From the NCBI RefSeq assembly GCF_028372415.1, contig NC_092875.1, positions 182,801,522-182,865,521 on the forward strand: a stretch of 64,000 nt of DNA, read 5' to 3'. The first letter of the stretch is position 1. Every line of letters starts with the position of its first letter. Positions 10,621 to 21,570 of the stretch are shown one piece after another. A model generated the notes under the pieces. The model made no database searches. It had not been told where the DNA came from and was given only the letters and a program-made list of their open reading frames with translations. The translations under genes were made by a program, and so were the position numbers. This DNA comes from Notamacropus eugenii. Lineage: Eukaryota; Chordata; Mammalia; Diprotodontia; Macropodidae.

Positions 10621-11134
10621 GTGCTTTTATAATCCTCTCCAAGCATATGCCCAATATGCTTGAGGAGCCTTCTTCTTGACCTCTCGACATTGCATAGAGA
10701 GCAATGGTATTTTAACATGATTGGTGATCATTCTTTTCAGTTATTCATCCTTCTAATGATAGCCTTTACCTGTTTTTCCTGAGCAATCTTCATTAGTTAT
10801 AGGTTACAGCTTTCTCTTAAATACATTATGCCTTTCCAGGGATCTCTGGGTGACCTTTAGCTTTAATTCTTCAGAGACTAGAATGACTCACAGATACAAA
10901 GCATCACTAGTTCAATATCCATATAGGAAAAACTAAGTGAATAAAGTACCTCTTGTCCAGATCATGCTACATAGTCAAGTGAATTATAGGCTATATAGAG
11001 GTAGTCCATTGAAAGAGATCTTGAATGAACACTGTGACACAACAATGTGTCAGGCCCAGAAATGAATAGGAGGAAAGCCAAATAAGATTATCTTTGTGAA
11101 AATACACCATTCTTTAGTTTTTCATGTAACCAAG
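10621..11134. other. Unassigned sequence
   Basis: Nothing recognisable is seen. Confidence 0.4.
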
Positions 11135-11396
11135 TTGTTGTTGTTCAGTCTTTTTCAGTTGTGTCTGACTCTTTGTGGCCCCATTTGGGATTTTCTTGGG
11201 CAAAGATACTAGAATCCTTTTCCATTTCTTTCTCTAGCACATTTTACAGATGAGGAAGCTGAGGTGAATGGGGTGGTTAAGTGACTTGCCCAGGGTCACA
11301 CAGTTAGTAAGTGTCTGAGGCCAGATTTGACCTCAGGAAGATAAGTCTTACTGATTTTAGGTCCAACACTATATCTATTTCATCACCCAGCAGCCC
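11135..11396 (-). mobile_element. Marsupial CORE-SINE (long 3' type), antisense
   Basis: It is full length and well preserved: TTGTTGTTGTTCAGTC, CCCCATTTGGGATTTTCTTGG, CAGATGAGGAAGCTGAGG, TGCCCAGGGTCACACAG, and a decayed head. Confidence 0.88.
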
Positions 11397-11775
11397 TTGT
11401 AACCAAGGATTCAGGTCAATTTGCATTAACACCCTTCAAACTGGCAGAAAATGATAACAATATGAAAAGTGGAATTAGTAAGAACTTGAGGCAAGAGAGA
11501 TTCTTGTCTTTTTCACTTCCACCTCTGAGAGGGGACACACTTGGTTCCAGATTCCCTTTAGGGAGAAATACCTAGAGGGTTAAAAAGGCTGCAAAGTTGA
11601 CATGTAGAGGAGTTGGTACCCCAATCATGTCCTTGTCTTTTGTTTACTATGTTACAGTCTTCAGGGAATTTTCTCTTGGGTGAGATCTGGGATTCTGTCT
11701 CTCTCTTAGTGTTGACTTGAGGTGTCTAGCTCCTAGTGGGACAGATCATTCACTTTGTGTAATGTCTGGTATGGT
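11397..11775. other. Unassigned sequence
   Basis: No repeat body or gene is recognised. Confidence 0.4.
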
Positions 11776-11842
11776 CTAATATATTTATATACATATGTAC
11801 ACATACACACATATGTATATATATGTACGTATGTATGTATAA
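11776..11842. repeat. Imperfect TA/TG/CA microsatellite
   Basis: It alternates TATATA, CATATG and TACGTATG steps. The Tyr- and Thr-rich open frame over it is a by-product. Confidence 0.85.
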
Positions 11843-12293
11843 CTTCTCTGATTTATCTTTGCTATCACTTTATTTGCTATTTGCGGTATGCAATGGTTTT
11901 TATGAAATTGCCATTTGGTGAGAAAAGAGTCAAGCCTTAGGCTATATAATTTGTATCCCTCCTTCCCCAGTAAAGAGATAGTGATAAAGAGAGTAGCTTG
12001 AACATAAGAATTAAGTCACCTAGACTATCAACACTGAGTGAGGCAGAGAGATATAATTCTAATCTCTCTCAATTATATTCTCTCTGAAGATAGCTAAGAA
12101 TAATCTATTTGCACCTTCCTGCCAGTCTATCCTGCCACATTAAGATACAAAAATCTATGATTTTTGTAAGGAATTGTATTAAATTTTAATTTTTGAAAGT
12201 GTTATTGATGTTCTTTGTCTTTAAATTACAATAATTCCAAATATAACCCCAAATACCACCACCCCACCCTTGCCATAAACCTTCCCTTGTATT
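11843..12293. other. Unassigned sequence left of HAL1 copy 1
   Basis: No named element is seen. The right edge at 12,294-12,307 is the left target-site duplication of the HAL1 insertion. Confidence 0.4.
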
Positions 12294-12307
12294 AAATAAA
12301 AACTGTT
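12294..12307. repeat. Target-site duplication, left, HAL1 copy 1
   Basis: AAATAAAAACTGTT pairs with AAAGAAAAACTATT at 14,950-14,963: 12 of 14 identical, each directly abutting the element. Confidence 0.7.
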
Positions 12308-12885
12308 GGGGGGGGGGGGGCAGAGTCAATATGGAAGAGTAACAGCACACACTTTCTACAGTGCTGCAGCCAAGCCCAGCCAAATACCTGTAAAAATGTC
12401 TCTAAATAAATTCTGGAGGTGCAGAACCCAGAAAATGACAGAGTGAAGCAAATCTAGAGCCCAAGACAGCCTGGAAGCTCACTGCGAAGTGTCTATTGTG
12501 TCACACAAGGGGGTAGGGTGCAGTTCAGCATGGGCCACACTGGCACAGACAGGACCTGAGCAAGTCTTGGGGAGACTGAATCTCTCACACCTGTGGCAGT
12601 TTCCAGACTTCAGGACCCCAAAATACTGAGGACAAATTGGAATTTCAGTGGAAAAAGTCTGTGGGACCAGTGTGGGAGAGTGGGTTCCAGTCCCAGGGTG
12701 GCAGAGGGGGAAGGGGGAAGAGGAACCCACAGCAGCCGCAGCAGCATCAGGGGAAGAGACAGTGACTGTTTCTGGAGCTCTAGACCTGCAGATTGTGGGG
12801 AAATCCAGCAGCTGACAATACCCCCCCCCCCCACTCCCACTGGAAGCAGAGCTCTATCTTGACAAAGAGCTCAAAAATTAAGTAA

Positions 12886-14017
12886 ATGATGGGAGAAATG
12901 AGCAAAATCTGAAAAAGAATCAGACTACAGAATCTTACTTTGGTGAAAAGGAAGACCAAAACATGCAAACAGAAGACAACAAAGTCAAAGCTCCTCCATC
13001 CAAAACCTCCAATAAAAATATGAATTGGTCTCAGGCCATGGAAGAGCTCAAAAAAGGATTTTGAAAATCAAGTAAGAGAAGCAGAGCAAAAACTGGAAAG
13101 AGAAATGAGAGTGATGCAAGAAAATTTTGAAAAACAAGTTAACTGCTTGCTAAAGGACACCTCCAAAAATGCTGAAGAAAATAACACTGTAAAAAAATAG
13201 ACTAACCCAAATGACAAAAGAGATCCAAAAAGCCAATGAAGAGAAGAATGCCTTAAAAAGCAGAATTGGCCAGATGGAAAAGGAGGTCCAAAAGCTAACT
13301 GAAGAAAATAATTCCTTAAAGATTACAATGGAGCAGATGAAAGTTAATGACTTTAGGAAAAAGCAAGAAATTATAAAACAAAAGGAATAAAAAAATAGCA
13401 GATAATGTGAAATATCTCATTGGAAAAAACAACTGACCTAGAAAATAGATCTAAGAGAGACAATTTTAAAATTATGGGAGCATCTGAAGCCATGATCACA
13501 AAAAGAGCCTAGACATCATCTTTCAAGAAATTATCAAGGAAAACTGCCCTGATATTCTAGAACCAGAGGGCAGAATAAATATTGAAAGAATCCACCATTC
13601 ACCTCCTGAAATATCCCAAAAGGAAAACTCCTAGGAATATTGTAGCCAAATTCCAGAGCTCCCACATCAAGGAGAAAATATTGCAAGCAGCCAGAAAGAA
13701 ACAATTTGAGTATTGTGGAAATACAGTAAGGATAACAAAAGACCTAGCAGCTTCTATGTTGAGGGATTGAAGGACTTGGAATGTAATATTCCAGAAGTCA
13801 AAGGAACTAGAATTAAAACCAAAAATCACCTACACAGCATAACTGAGTATTATACTTCAGGGAAAAAAAATGGTCATTCAACGAAACAGAAAACTTTCAG
13901 GCATTCTTGATGAAAAGACCAGAGCTAAATAGAAAATCTGACTTTCAAATACAAAAATCAAAAGAAACAGGAAAAGGTAAACAGGAAAAAGAAATCATAA
14001 AGGACTTACTAAAGTAG
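12886..14017 (+). pseudogene. L1-type ORF1 remnant of HAL1 copy 1
   Basis: ORF1p is the L1 RNA-binding chaperone, which forms trimers through a coiled coil. The visible order is a start region (ATGATGGGAGAAATGAGC), a Lys/Glu-rich coiled-coil segment (about 12,990-13,400, with MEELKK and NSLK-like heptads), an RRM-like part, then a C-terminal part with PRNIVAKFQSSHIKEKILQA near 13,630-13,700. Frame changes near 13,060 and in-frame stops (for example after AACACTGTAAAAAAA near 13,198) break it. The final stop is TAG at 14,015. It makes no full protein. Confidence 0.85.
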
Positions 14018-14949
14018 AACTGTTTACATTCCTACATGGAAAGATAATATGTATAACTCTTGAGACTTTTCTCAGTATTTGGGTAGTTGGAGAGATTATA
14101 TACGTATAGGCAGAGGGCACAGGGTGAGTTGAATAGGAAGGGGTGATATCTAAAAAAACAAAATTAAGGGATGAGAGAGGAATAAAATGCGAAGAGAAAG
14201 GGAAAAATAGAATTGGGCAAATTCTCTCTCACATAAAAGGGGCAAGAAAAAGCTTTTTCAATGGAAGAGAAGAGAGGGGAGATGAGAAGAAAAAAGTAAG
14301 CCTTACTCGCATCACATTTGGCTTAATGAGGGAATAACATACATACTCAATTTGCTATGAAACTATCTTACAGTACAGGAAAGTAGGGGAGAAGGGGGTC
14401 TGGGGGATGATAGAAGGGAGGGAAAATGGGAGGAGGGTGTAATTAGAAGTTAATACTTTTGAGGAGGGATAGGGTCAAAAGAGAGAATAAAATAAATGAG
14501 GTGCAGGATAAGATGGAAGGAAATATAGTTAGTATTCCACAACATGACTTTTATGGAAGTCTTTTGCATAACTTCACATGTATAAAACATATTGAATTGC
14601 TTACCTTCTCAGTGGGGATGAATGGGGAGGGAGAAAGGGAGAGAAGTTGGAACTCAAAGTTTTAAAAATGAATGTTAAAAACTGTTTTTACATATAACTG
14701 GGAAATAATATATACAGGCAGTGGGGTATAGAAATCTATCTTGTCCTCCAAGAAAACAGAGGGGATGGGGATAAGAGAAGGGAGGAGTGTGATGGAAGGG
14801 AAGGTAAATTGGAGAAAGGGGTAATCAGAACACATGGTATCTTGGGTTGTGGGGAGGGAAGAGATGGGGAGAAAATTTGGAACTGAAAATCTTATGGAAA
14901 TGAATGTTGAAAACTAAAAATAAATAAATAAATTCAAATAAAAAAAGAA
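14018..14949 (+). repeat. HAL1 copy 1 3' UTR with two L1-type 3' ends
   Basis: Two tail-like blocks follow each other. The first, at about 14,640-14,710, reads GAACTCAAAGTTTTAAAAATG then ACATATAACTGGG, like the L1 3' terminus at 15,975-16,045. The second, at 14,875-14,940, reads GGAACTGAAAATCTTATGGA then AAATAAATAAATAAATTC. G/A-rich runs lie between them. Confidence 0.7.
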
Positions 14950-14963
14950 AAAGAAAAACTATT

Positions 14964-15230
14964 AAGCAAAACCAACCAATATAGTGTCTGTGTAAGCTCC
15001 TTGAGAGCAAGAATTGTTTCTTTTTTTTTCTTGTTTACACCCAGCACCTACCTAGCAGAGCATCTGGACTCCACATCATCCATCCATCACTATCAAGACT
15101 GATTAGTTGTCCAAATGATAATTTCTCAAAATCATACCACACAGGCAAGTCCCCTATCCTGCCTATGTGTCAGGCAACTCTGTATTTGGGAGGTGATCAG
15201 TGATAGACTAGTCTTCTTCAAATCTATTGG
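14964..15230. other. Spacer with decayed L2 3' phrase
   Basis: AAGCTCCTTGAGAGCAAG followed by CACCCAGCACCTACC at 14,994-15,052 resembles an L2 3' end. The rest is unassigned. Confidence 0.45.
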
Positions 15231-15231
15231 A

Positions 15232-15405
15232 ACCAGTGTGGCATAGTATAGAATGTTGGCTTTAGAGTAAGAAGGCCTAACGTCATAATCTTTCTCAGGT
15301 TCAGTTTCCTCATCTGGAAAATAGAGACAATAATACTTAAAAAACCTACACCCTAGAGTAGTCATCAGGATCAAATGAAATAGTGTCTATAAAATGCTTT
15401 TTATC
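15232..15405 (+). mobile_element. MIR-type SINE
   Basis: It shows a CAGTTTCCTCATCTGGAAAATAG core and a 3' half GTAGTCATCAGGATCAAATG. The head is weak. Confidence 0.7.
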
Positions 15406-16062
15406 CCAAAAAGACCATAAAAATTGGAAAATGATCTACATGTGCAAAAATATTTATAGTAGTCCTTTTCATGGTGGTAAAATATTGGAAACTGAGGGGA
15501 TGCCCACCAATTAGGGAATGGCTGAACAAGCTGAGTTATATAAGTGTAATGGAATACTATTGGGTAATATTAAAGGATGAATGGACAGATTTAAGAAAAA
15601 TGTGGAAAAATTTGTACAAACTGATGCAAAGTGAAATACACAGAACCAGGAAACATTATACACAGTATCAGCAACATTGTGTGATGATCTACTCTGAATG
15701 ACTCGGCTCTTCTCAGCAACACAATGATCCAAGCACAAGCACAAAGGACTCCTGAAAGAAAATGCTACCCATATCCACACAAAGAACTGATGGACTGAAT
15801 GCAGTTCAAACATTTTTTTATTTACTTTATTCTTTCTCATGTTTTTTCCCCTTTTCAATCTGTTTCTTCTTTCACAATTGTGACCAACATAGGAATATTT
15901 TTGCATGATAGCACATGTATAAATTATATCAAACTGCCTACTATTTTCAGAAGAGGAGAAGGGAGGGAGGGAGGAAATTTGGAACTCAGAATCTTATAAA
16001 AATGAATTCTAAAATTTTTCTTGACATGTAAGTGGGGAAAAATAAAATACTACTTTAAAAAA
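15406..16062 (+). mobile_element. 5'-truncated L1: ORF2 end and 3' UTR
   Basis: The early part (GCAAAAATATTTATAGTAGTCC, GGAAACTGAGGGGATGCCC, GGAATACTATTGGGTAATATT) is the marsupial counterpart of the L1 ORF2-3' UTR junction. The 3' UTR includes a G/A-rich tract near 15,950-15,975 and ends GGGGAAAAATAAAATAC. A 76-codon open frame (15,471-15,701) is the ORF2-derived part and is not a separate gene. Confidence 0.8.
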
Positions 16063-16560
16063 TAAATTTTAAAGTGCTGTCAAGGTGAGAAAAATAAAGT
16101 GCTTTTTAGCTCTTAGGGTCTGTAGAAATATGAGTCATTCTTGTAACTGGTATGGGAAGGGTGATAGAATTGATAAAAAAAATTCTTGCTAGCCAGCTTC
16201 ATCAGATTGTGTAATCTTTCTGGATAAGAGGAAGCTAAGAGAAATAGAAGTGGGAGCAAAGTGTCACAGAGAGTGACTAGGTTGTGACTCCTGCTAAAGA
16301 TGTCCAGGAGGTTGGTGAGGAGTGTTTGTTTTCTATGTAACCATGGGGTGGTGGATCAGAGTACATGAGGAAGCAAAGTCCTTCTGTGTAGGAGTCTCAG
16401 ACAATCAGTCAGATGGGGATTATGTAGCACTAGGGTGGTGGGTACAATCACAGACACAAGTGCAAACAGACCTGGGAAATTGCAGTAGAACACTCCCTCT
16501 ATCATCCACATCTACTGTTACACCCTAAGTCTCCCTCCTTCTGTCTTAAGATCCAAGATT
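16063..16560. other. Unassigned sequence
   Basis: No named element is seen. A 68-codon open frame at 16,322-16,528 has no recognisable motif. Confidence 0.4.
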
Positions 16561-16568
16561 GTTTGGTT

Positions 16569-16695
16569 CAGGGGTGGGGAACCTGCAGCCTTGAGGTGGT
16601 CCTCTAGGTCCTCAAAGTTGATTCAGTCAAAGGGCCACACTTGAGGACCTAGAGGGCCATATATGGCCTCAAGACTGCTGGTTCCCTACCTCTTG
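16569..16695. mobile_element. hAT-like MITE, short copy
   Basis: A 127-bp palindromic element. The left end CAGGGGTGGGGAACCTGC pairs with the right end GCTGGTTCCCTACCTCTTG, and internal GTCCTCTAGGTCCTCAAAG pairs with TTGAGGACCTAGAGGGCC. Flanks 16,561-16,568 (GTTTGGTT) and 16,696-16,703 (CTCTGATT) match at 5 of 8 positions, compatible with a decayed 8-bp hAT duplication. Confidence 0.75.
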
Positions 16696-16929
16696 CTCTG
16701 ATTCTATCACTGATATTTTCCCAACCACCTCCCTCTCTTTACTCTAATCCTCCTCAAATCCTGGCTGCAAATGTGTTAAATGCTAATCTGTGCTAGGTAC
16801 TGTGTTGCCTTAAACTAGTATATTGGGTAAGTAAACTTTATTACAATATATTCCATATTTATTATATAAATTATATTGCTTTTATGTTCATGTCATTCAA
16901 ATATGCAAGTTTGTCCAGTAGGGAGATTC
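16696..16929. other. Unassigned AT-rich sequence
   Basis: Nothing recognisable is seen. Confidence 0.4.
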
Positions 16930-17205
16930 TCTCTAGGCATCCCTCACGTTCAGCTGCCCAGGGTGTAGCACATTTATCAAACTGACTATTGGTGTCCTTG
17001 TAATTATTTTCTATAAGGATAATCTGTGTCAACCAATGGATCAGACTCAGTGTTTGAAAGAATCAGCTGGTTCACTATCTAAATCTGTGGCCTCTATTAG
17101 CTCCACCATGACTCAGAGAAGATATTCAGCCAAATTCACTGACCCTCAATATTGATCAATCCAAAGACAAAAGACTATGCATCCAGAAGAGGCAAGTTGA
17201 AATCC
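16930..17205 (+). other. Coding-like decayed stretch, identity unknown
   Basis: One frame stays open from about 16,936 to 17,152 (over 70 codons, no ATG at its start). It includes a Ser-rich part ESAGSLSKSVASISSTMTQR and then RRYSAKFTDPQY, followed by TGA where CGA would continue the frame. The composition is unlike the nearby repeats. I do not recognise a protein. It could be a pseudogene exon fragment or chance. Confidence 0.25.
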
Positions 17206-17235
17206 CTGATTACACAGGAATTTTTCAGCTATATG

Positions 17236-17365
17236 GGCTGGCAGAGAGACAGACACAGAGAGACAGAGACAGACAGGATAGACAGATAGATAGACAGACA
17301 AAGTCAAACACAGGGAGTTAGACACAGAGACAGAGATAGAAAGGAGAGAGAGAGAGAGACCAAGA
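17236..17365. repeat. GACA/GATA/GA microsatellite
   Basis: An imperfect run of GACAGA, GATAGATAGACA and GAGAGA units. The Ser/Val/Leu-rich antisense frame is a by-product. Confidence 0.9.
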
Positions 17366-17888
17366 CAGAGCATCAATCTGGAAGCAAGAGTACCCTTCTC
17401 ACAGTTACATGGGTGCTATCCTTTCAATTTCATCTACTTCTTCATCTGTCCTTGTGACTTTTCAATACCACATGGGTAGTATACTTGTTTTACTTGACAC
17501 CCATTTTTGTAATACCAGTACGTTTCTAATTCTTTACTTTGAGGCCTTTTGGGGACATCTAGTAAGTGGTCCAAGGCTTTGAATATGATTCTTTTCTTTT
17601 CTTTTGAGAAACCACAGAGTTAATGAACTGAAATAACCAACTGTACAGTTTTGCCACATGACCTAGAAATCATTCTCCTCCATCATATCGACATTCTGAG
17701 TACCATCTTGCAACCTGATCCTAAATTCTCCCCCACCATTCCATCTGCAAATTTATAGGCCTAAACTGATTAATTATCTCAATAAACCAATTGAATGATG
17801 TGGTTGTTCTTTAAAATGAGCTAGTTGACTGGTCTTAGAGATGAACTTTAAGATGTCCCTGAGTTTGAGAATTCTGTGGCTCCGTGAT
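17366..17888. other. Unassigned sequence
   Basis: Nothing recognisable is seen. Confidence 0.4.
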
Positions 17889-17889
17889 T

Positions 17890-18015
17890 CTACAATGAAG
17901 AAACTGAGGTCTGTATAGGTTTAGTGACTTCCTTAGTCATAAAACTATGTCATAAAACTATGTCATCCCAGCTAATGCTGGGATGAGAACTCCACCCAGT
18001 GTTCTTTCTACTTTA
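17890..18015 (-). mobile_element. MIR-type SINE, antisense, with internal duplication
   Basis: CAATGAAGAAACTGAGG marks the core. Inside it CATAAAACTATGT is duplicated in tandem (17,938-17,965). Confidence 0.6.
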
Positions 18016-18178
18016 CCAAGGTGTTTCCATGTTCATCAGTAAAAGTAGCAATTAAAATGATCTCTTTTATCGATACCTTTTCTTTTTACATCACACTTAT
18101 TTTTAGACATGTTCCCTCCTAAATTCCCATCAACCCATTTATTGTAGCAAAGACTTTATGAAGAGAAAAAGAAAATTA

Positions 18179-18343
18179 AAACACACACACACGCTCACAC
18201 ACACACACACTCACACACACTCACATGCACTCACACTCACACACACTCACACACACACACACACTCACACACTCACACACACACACTCACACACACATAC
18301 ACACACACACTCACACACACTCACACACACACTCACACACACT
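18179..18343. repeat. Compound (CA)n / (CACT)n microsatellite
   Basis: About 165 bp of CA steps with regularly spaced CTCA interruptions. The His/Thr-rich open frame is a by-product. Confidence 0.95.
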
Positions 18344-18504
18344 CCATGTAGCAGTATGAACTCAAACCCTTGGGCCCTTTTCCCTAAATGACCCTCCAAG
18401 TCTTGGACATTTCCTTTCTGCTTCATGGATGACTTCCATTATTTTGGAGCTGGTGTTCTGCCAGCTGAAAGTGGTCAGCTAACATTAAGAGATCATCACT
18501 TCAT

Positions 18505-18875
18505 TGTTTGCCTTAACTCAGCCCCAACCTACCTCTCTAATATTATCTCAGTCTACTTCTTTATAAGAACTCTTTCCACTCCCTAACTGTGGCATACTTG
18601 GCATGCCTGTTCCTGTCCCTGTATTTTTCCTTAGGCTCTTCTCCTATATGGAATGTCCTCTTACCTCTTATCTAAGGCACATTCATTTTTTTTCAGTGAC
18701 CAAATCAGATCATCTTTGTGAAACCTTGTTTACTTACCCCAGCCCCGAGTGATCATAGCTACTTCTGATCTGCAGAACTTATTGCTCCTCTTACTAATTT
18801 GACACTTAATATATGTTACTTTGTTTGCTAATTTACCTTTTGAATATATACCCCACCTTAATAACTAGAATGTAC
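18505..18875 (+). mobile_element. L2 3' fragment
   Basis: Decayed L2 3' text is visible: CCTACCTCTCTAATATTATC, ATATGGAATGTCCTC, GACCAAATCAGATC and CACTTAATATATGTTAC. The usual closing AATAAATG phrase is missing. Confidence 0.55.
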
Positions 18876-18879
18876 AGAT

Positions 18880-19300
18880 CTTTCAATCAATAAGCCTTAA
18901 AAAACACCCCCCAAAACCAGGCATCAGGTTAGACACTGGGAAGACAAACCATAATCCCTTACCCCAGGAAGTGTACCTTCTACTGAGAAAAATAACACAT
19001 AGATGGATGGATAGACTGATTGATCAGTCGAGACAGATACATAGATAGGTGATAGAGAGAAAGAAAGATAGATGATAGAAACAAAAAAAGAAACAAAGAA
19101 AGACAGAAAACATATGCTCAATAAAAATGCAAGGTGATTTCACGTTGGGGGGAAGGTGCTAGCACGGGGGAGGAGATAAAGCTTGAGCTAACCTTGGAAG
19201 AAAGATAGGGATTCATTCTTTGAGGCAGTGATGAGGAGCCAAGAGTAGGAGAATGTTGGAGAACAATAGCTCATTCAGAGACTGTGCCTTTGGCTCACTA
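18880..19300 (-). mobile_element. L2 3' end, antisense, split by a microsatellite
   Basis: It starts at TCAATCAATAAGCC and GGTTAGACACTGGGAAGAC, is interrupted at 18,998-19,110 by imperfect GATA/GAAA repeats, and resumes with GAGCTAACCTTGGAAGAAAG and GAGGCAGTGATGAGGAGCC. Confidence 0.65.
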
Positions 19301-19449
19301 ATGTTTGCTATAAGGTTTTGCAGGTAATAATGACTCAATAAATAAATACTGATGCTTGTTTGGTGATATAATGGTTATTTGCTTATCACATCTTTAGGAA
19401 TAAATGAATAAATCTATATGCCTTTCTGACACTGCTTAATAAATTAGAT

Positions 19450-19464
19450 TTCTCATTTCCTTTT
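19450..19464. repeat. Target-site duplication, left, HAL1 copy 2
   Basis: TTCTCATTTCCTTTT is identical to 22,338-22,352. Confidence 0.9.
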
Positions 19465-20295
19465 TTAAAAAATTTATTTATTTATTTTTAGTTTTCAACA
19501 TTCATTTCCACAAGATTTTGAGTTCCAAATTTTCTCCCCATCTCTCCCCTCCCTCTCTCCAAAACATCATGCATTCTGATTACCTCATCCCCCAATCTGC
19601 TCTCTTTTCTGTCACATTCCTCCCTTCCTCTATCCCCATCTTCTCTCTTTTCTTGTAGGGCAAGATAGATTTCTATACCTCATTACCTGTATTTCTTATT
19701 TCCCAGTTGTGTACAAAAACAATTCTCAACATTCATTCCTTAAACTTTGAGTTCCAGCTTCTCTCCCTTCCTCCTTCCCTACCCATCCCCACTGAGAAGG
19801 TGAGCAATTCAATATAGGCTATACATGTGTAGTTATGCAAAAGGCTTCCATAATAGTCATGTTGTGAAAGACTAATTATATTTCCCTCCATCCTATCCTG
19901 CCCCCTATTTATTCTATTCTCTCTTCAGACCTTGTCTGTCCCCTAAAGTGATTATTTCTTATTACTCCCTCCTCCCATTTGCCCTCCCTTTTATCATCCT
20001 CCCACCCTACTTATCCTCTTCTCCTCTACTTTCCTGTAGTGTAAGATAGATTTTCATATCAAATTGAGTGTGCATGTTATTCCCTCCTTAAGCCAAATGT
20101 GACGAGAGTAAGCTTCCTTTTTCCCTCTCACTGCCTCCCTTTCCCCCTCCATTGAAAAGGCTTTTTCTTGCCTCTTTTATGACAGATAATTTACCCAATT
20201 TCATTTCTCCCTTTCTCCTCCCAATATATTCCTCTCTCACTCCCTAATTTTATTTTTTTAGATATCATTCCTCCCTATTCAACTCACCCTGTGCG

Positions 20296-20352
20296 CCCCC
20301 ATATATATATGTATATATATACATATATGTATGTATATATGTATATGTATAA
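20296..20352. repeat. (TA/TG)n microsatellite inside HAL1 copy 2
   Basis: About 55 bp of TATATG/TATACA. Copies 1 (14,096-14,106) and 3 (35,678-35,692) have only short TATATA at the equivalent place, so it grew from a seed carried by the family. Confidence 0.85.
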
Positions 20353-20439
20353 TTCCTCCAACTACCCAAATACTGAGAAAAATTTCAAGAATTACAAATA
20401 TTATATTTTCATGTAGGAATGTAAACAGTTTAATTTTAG

Positions 20440-21545
20440 TAAGTCCCTTATGATTTCTCTTTCCTGTTTAACTTTTCACGCTTCTCTTGATTTTTGTCTT
20501 TGAAAGTCAAATTTTCTATTCAGCTCTGGTCTTTTCATCAAGAATGTTTGAAAATCCTCTGTTTCATTGAATGACTATTTTTTACCCTGAAGTATTATAT
20601 TCAGTTTTGTTGGGTAGGTGATTTTAATCCTAGGTAAGTTTTAATCCTAGTTCTTTTGACTTTTGGAATATCATATTCAAGCCCTTCAATCCCTTAATGT
20701 AGAAGCTGCTAGATCTTGTGTTGCCCTGATTGTATTTCCACAATATTAGAATTGTTTCCTTCTGGCTGCTTGCAATATTTTCTCCTTCACCTGGGAACTC
20801 TGGAATTTGGCTACAATATTCTTAGGAGTTTTCCTTTTGAGATCTCTTTCAGGAAGCAAACAGTGGATTCTTTCAATATTTATTTTACTCTCTAGTTCTA
20901 GAATATCAGGGAAGTTTTCCTTGATAATTTCTTGAAAGATGATGTCTAGGCTCTTTTTGTGATCATGGCTTTCAGGTAGTCCCATAATTTTAAATTGTCT
21001 GTCCTGGATCTATTTTCCAGGTCAGTTGTTTTTCCAATCAGAGATTTCACAGTCTTCTATTTTTCATTTTTTTGGTTTTGTTTTGTAATTTCTTGGTTTC
21101 TCATAAAGTTATTAGTTTCTTTCTGCTCCATTCTAATTTTTAAAGAACTATTTTCTGCAGTGAGCTTTTGAACCTCCTTTTCCATTTGACTTATTCTGCT
21201 TTTTAAAGCATTCTTCTCCTCATTGGCTTTTTGGGCCTCTTTTGCTGTTTGATTTAGTCTATTTTTAAAGGTGTTATTTTCTTCAGCATTTTTTTTGGAT
21301 CTCCTTTAGCAAGCTGTTGACTCGCTTTTCATGATTTCCTTGCATCACTCTCATTTCTCATCCAAATTTCTCCTCCATCTCTCTTATCTGATTTTCAAAA
21401 TCCTTTTTGAACTCTTCCATGGCCATTGCATATTTATTTTTGAGGTTTTGGATGCAGAAGGCTTGATTTTTATGTCTTCCTCTGATGGTATGCATTGTTC
21501 TTCCTCATTTGAAAGGATGGAGGAAAATACCTGTTCACCAAGAAA
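20440..21545 (-). pseudogene. L1-type ORF1 remnant of HAL1 copy 2
   Basis: The best preserved open part is 20,746-20,985. It contains FQEIIKENFPDILELESKIN, then RKTPKNIVAKFQSSQVKEK and ILQAARRKQF, the L1 ORF1p RNA-binding and C-terminal region. The upstream coiled-coil part (about 21,050-21,430) is broken by frameshifts. The C-terminal part down to 20,440 is also in other frames. It is a remnant that cannot make the full chaperone. Confidence 0.85.
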
Positions 21546-21570
21546 GTAAACTTCTATACTCTTATGTTTT

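Larger units (their letters stand above)
12308..14949 (+). mobile_element. HAL1 (half-L1) element, copy 1
   Basis: About 2.64 kb. It starts with a G run and GCAGAGTCAATATGGAAGAG, the counterpart of the L1-type 5' end seen in copies 2 and 3. An ORF1 remnant, a purine-rich 3' UTR and an AATAAATAAATAAA-type tail follow. Only about 930 bp separate the ORF1 stop from the tail, so ORF2 (endonuclease and reverse transcriptase) is absent rather than decayed. The flanking 14-bp duplications (12,294-12,307 and 14,950-14,963) differ at two positions and lie next to a TT/AAATAA-like L1 endonuclease site. The element would have moved with L1 enzymes supplied in trans. Confidence 0.85.

Noticed and set aside
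15511..15906. 131-codon antisense open frame
   Set aside because: It is the antisense of an L1 3' end.
18179..18343. CRISPR-like or telomere-like array
   Set aside because: It is a CA/CT dinucleotide microsatellite without unique spacers, in vertebrate DNA.
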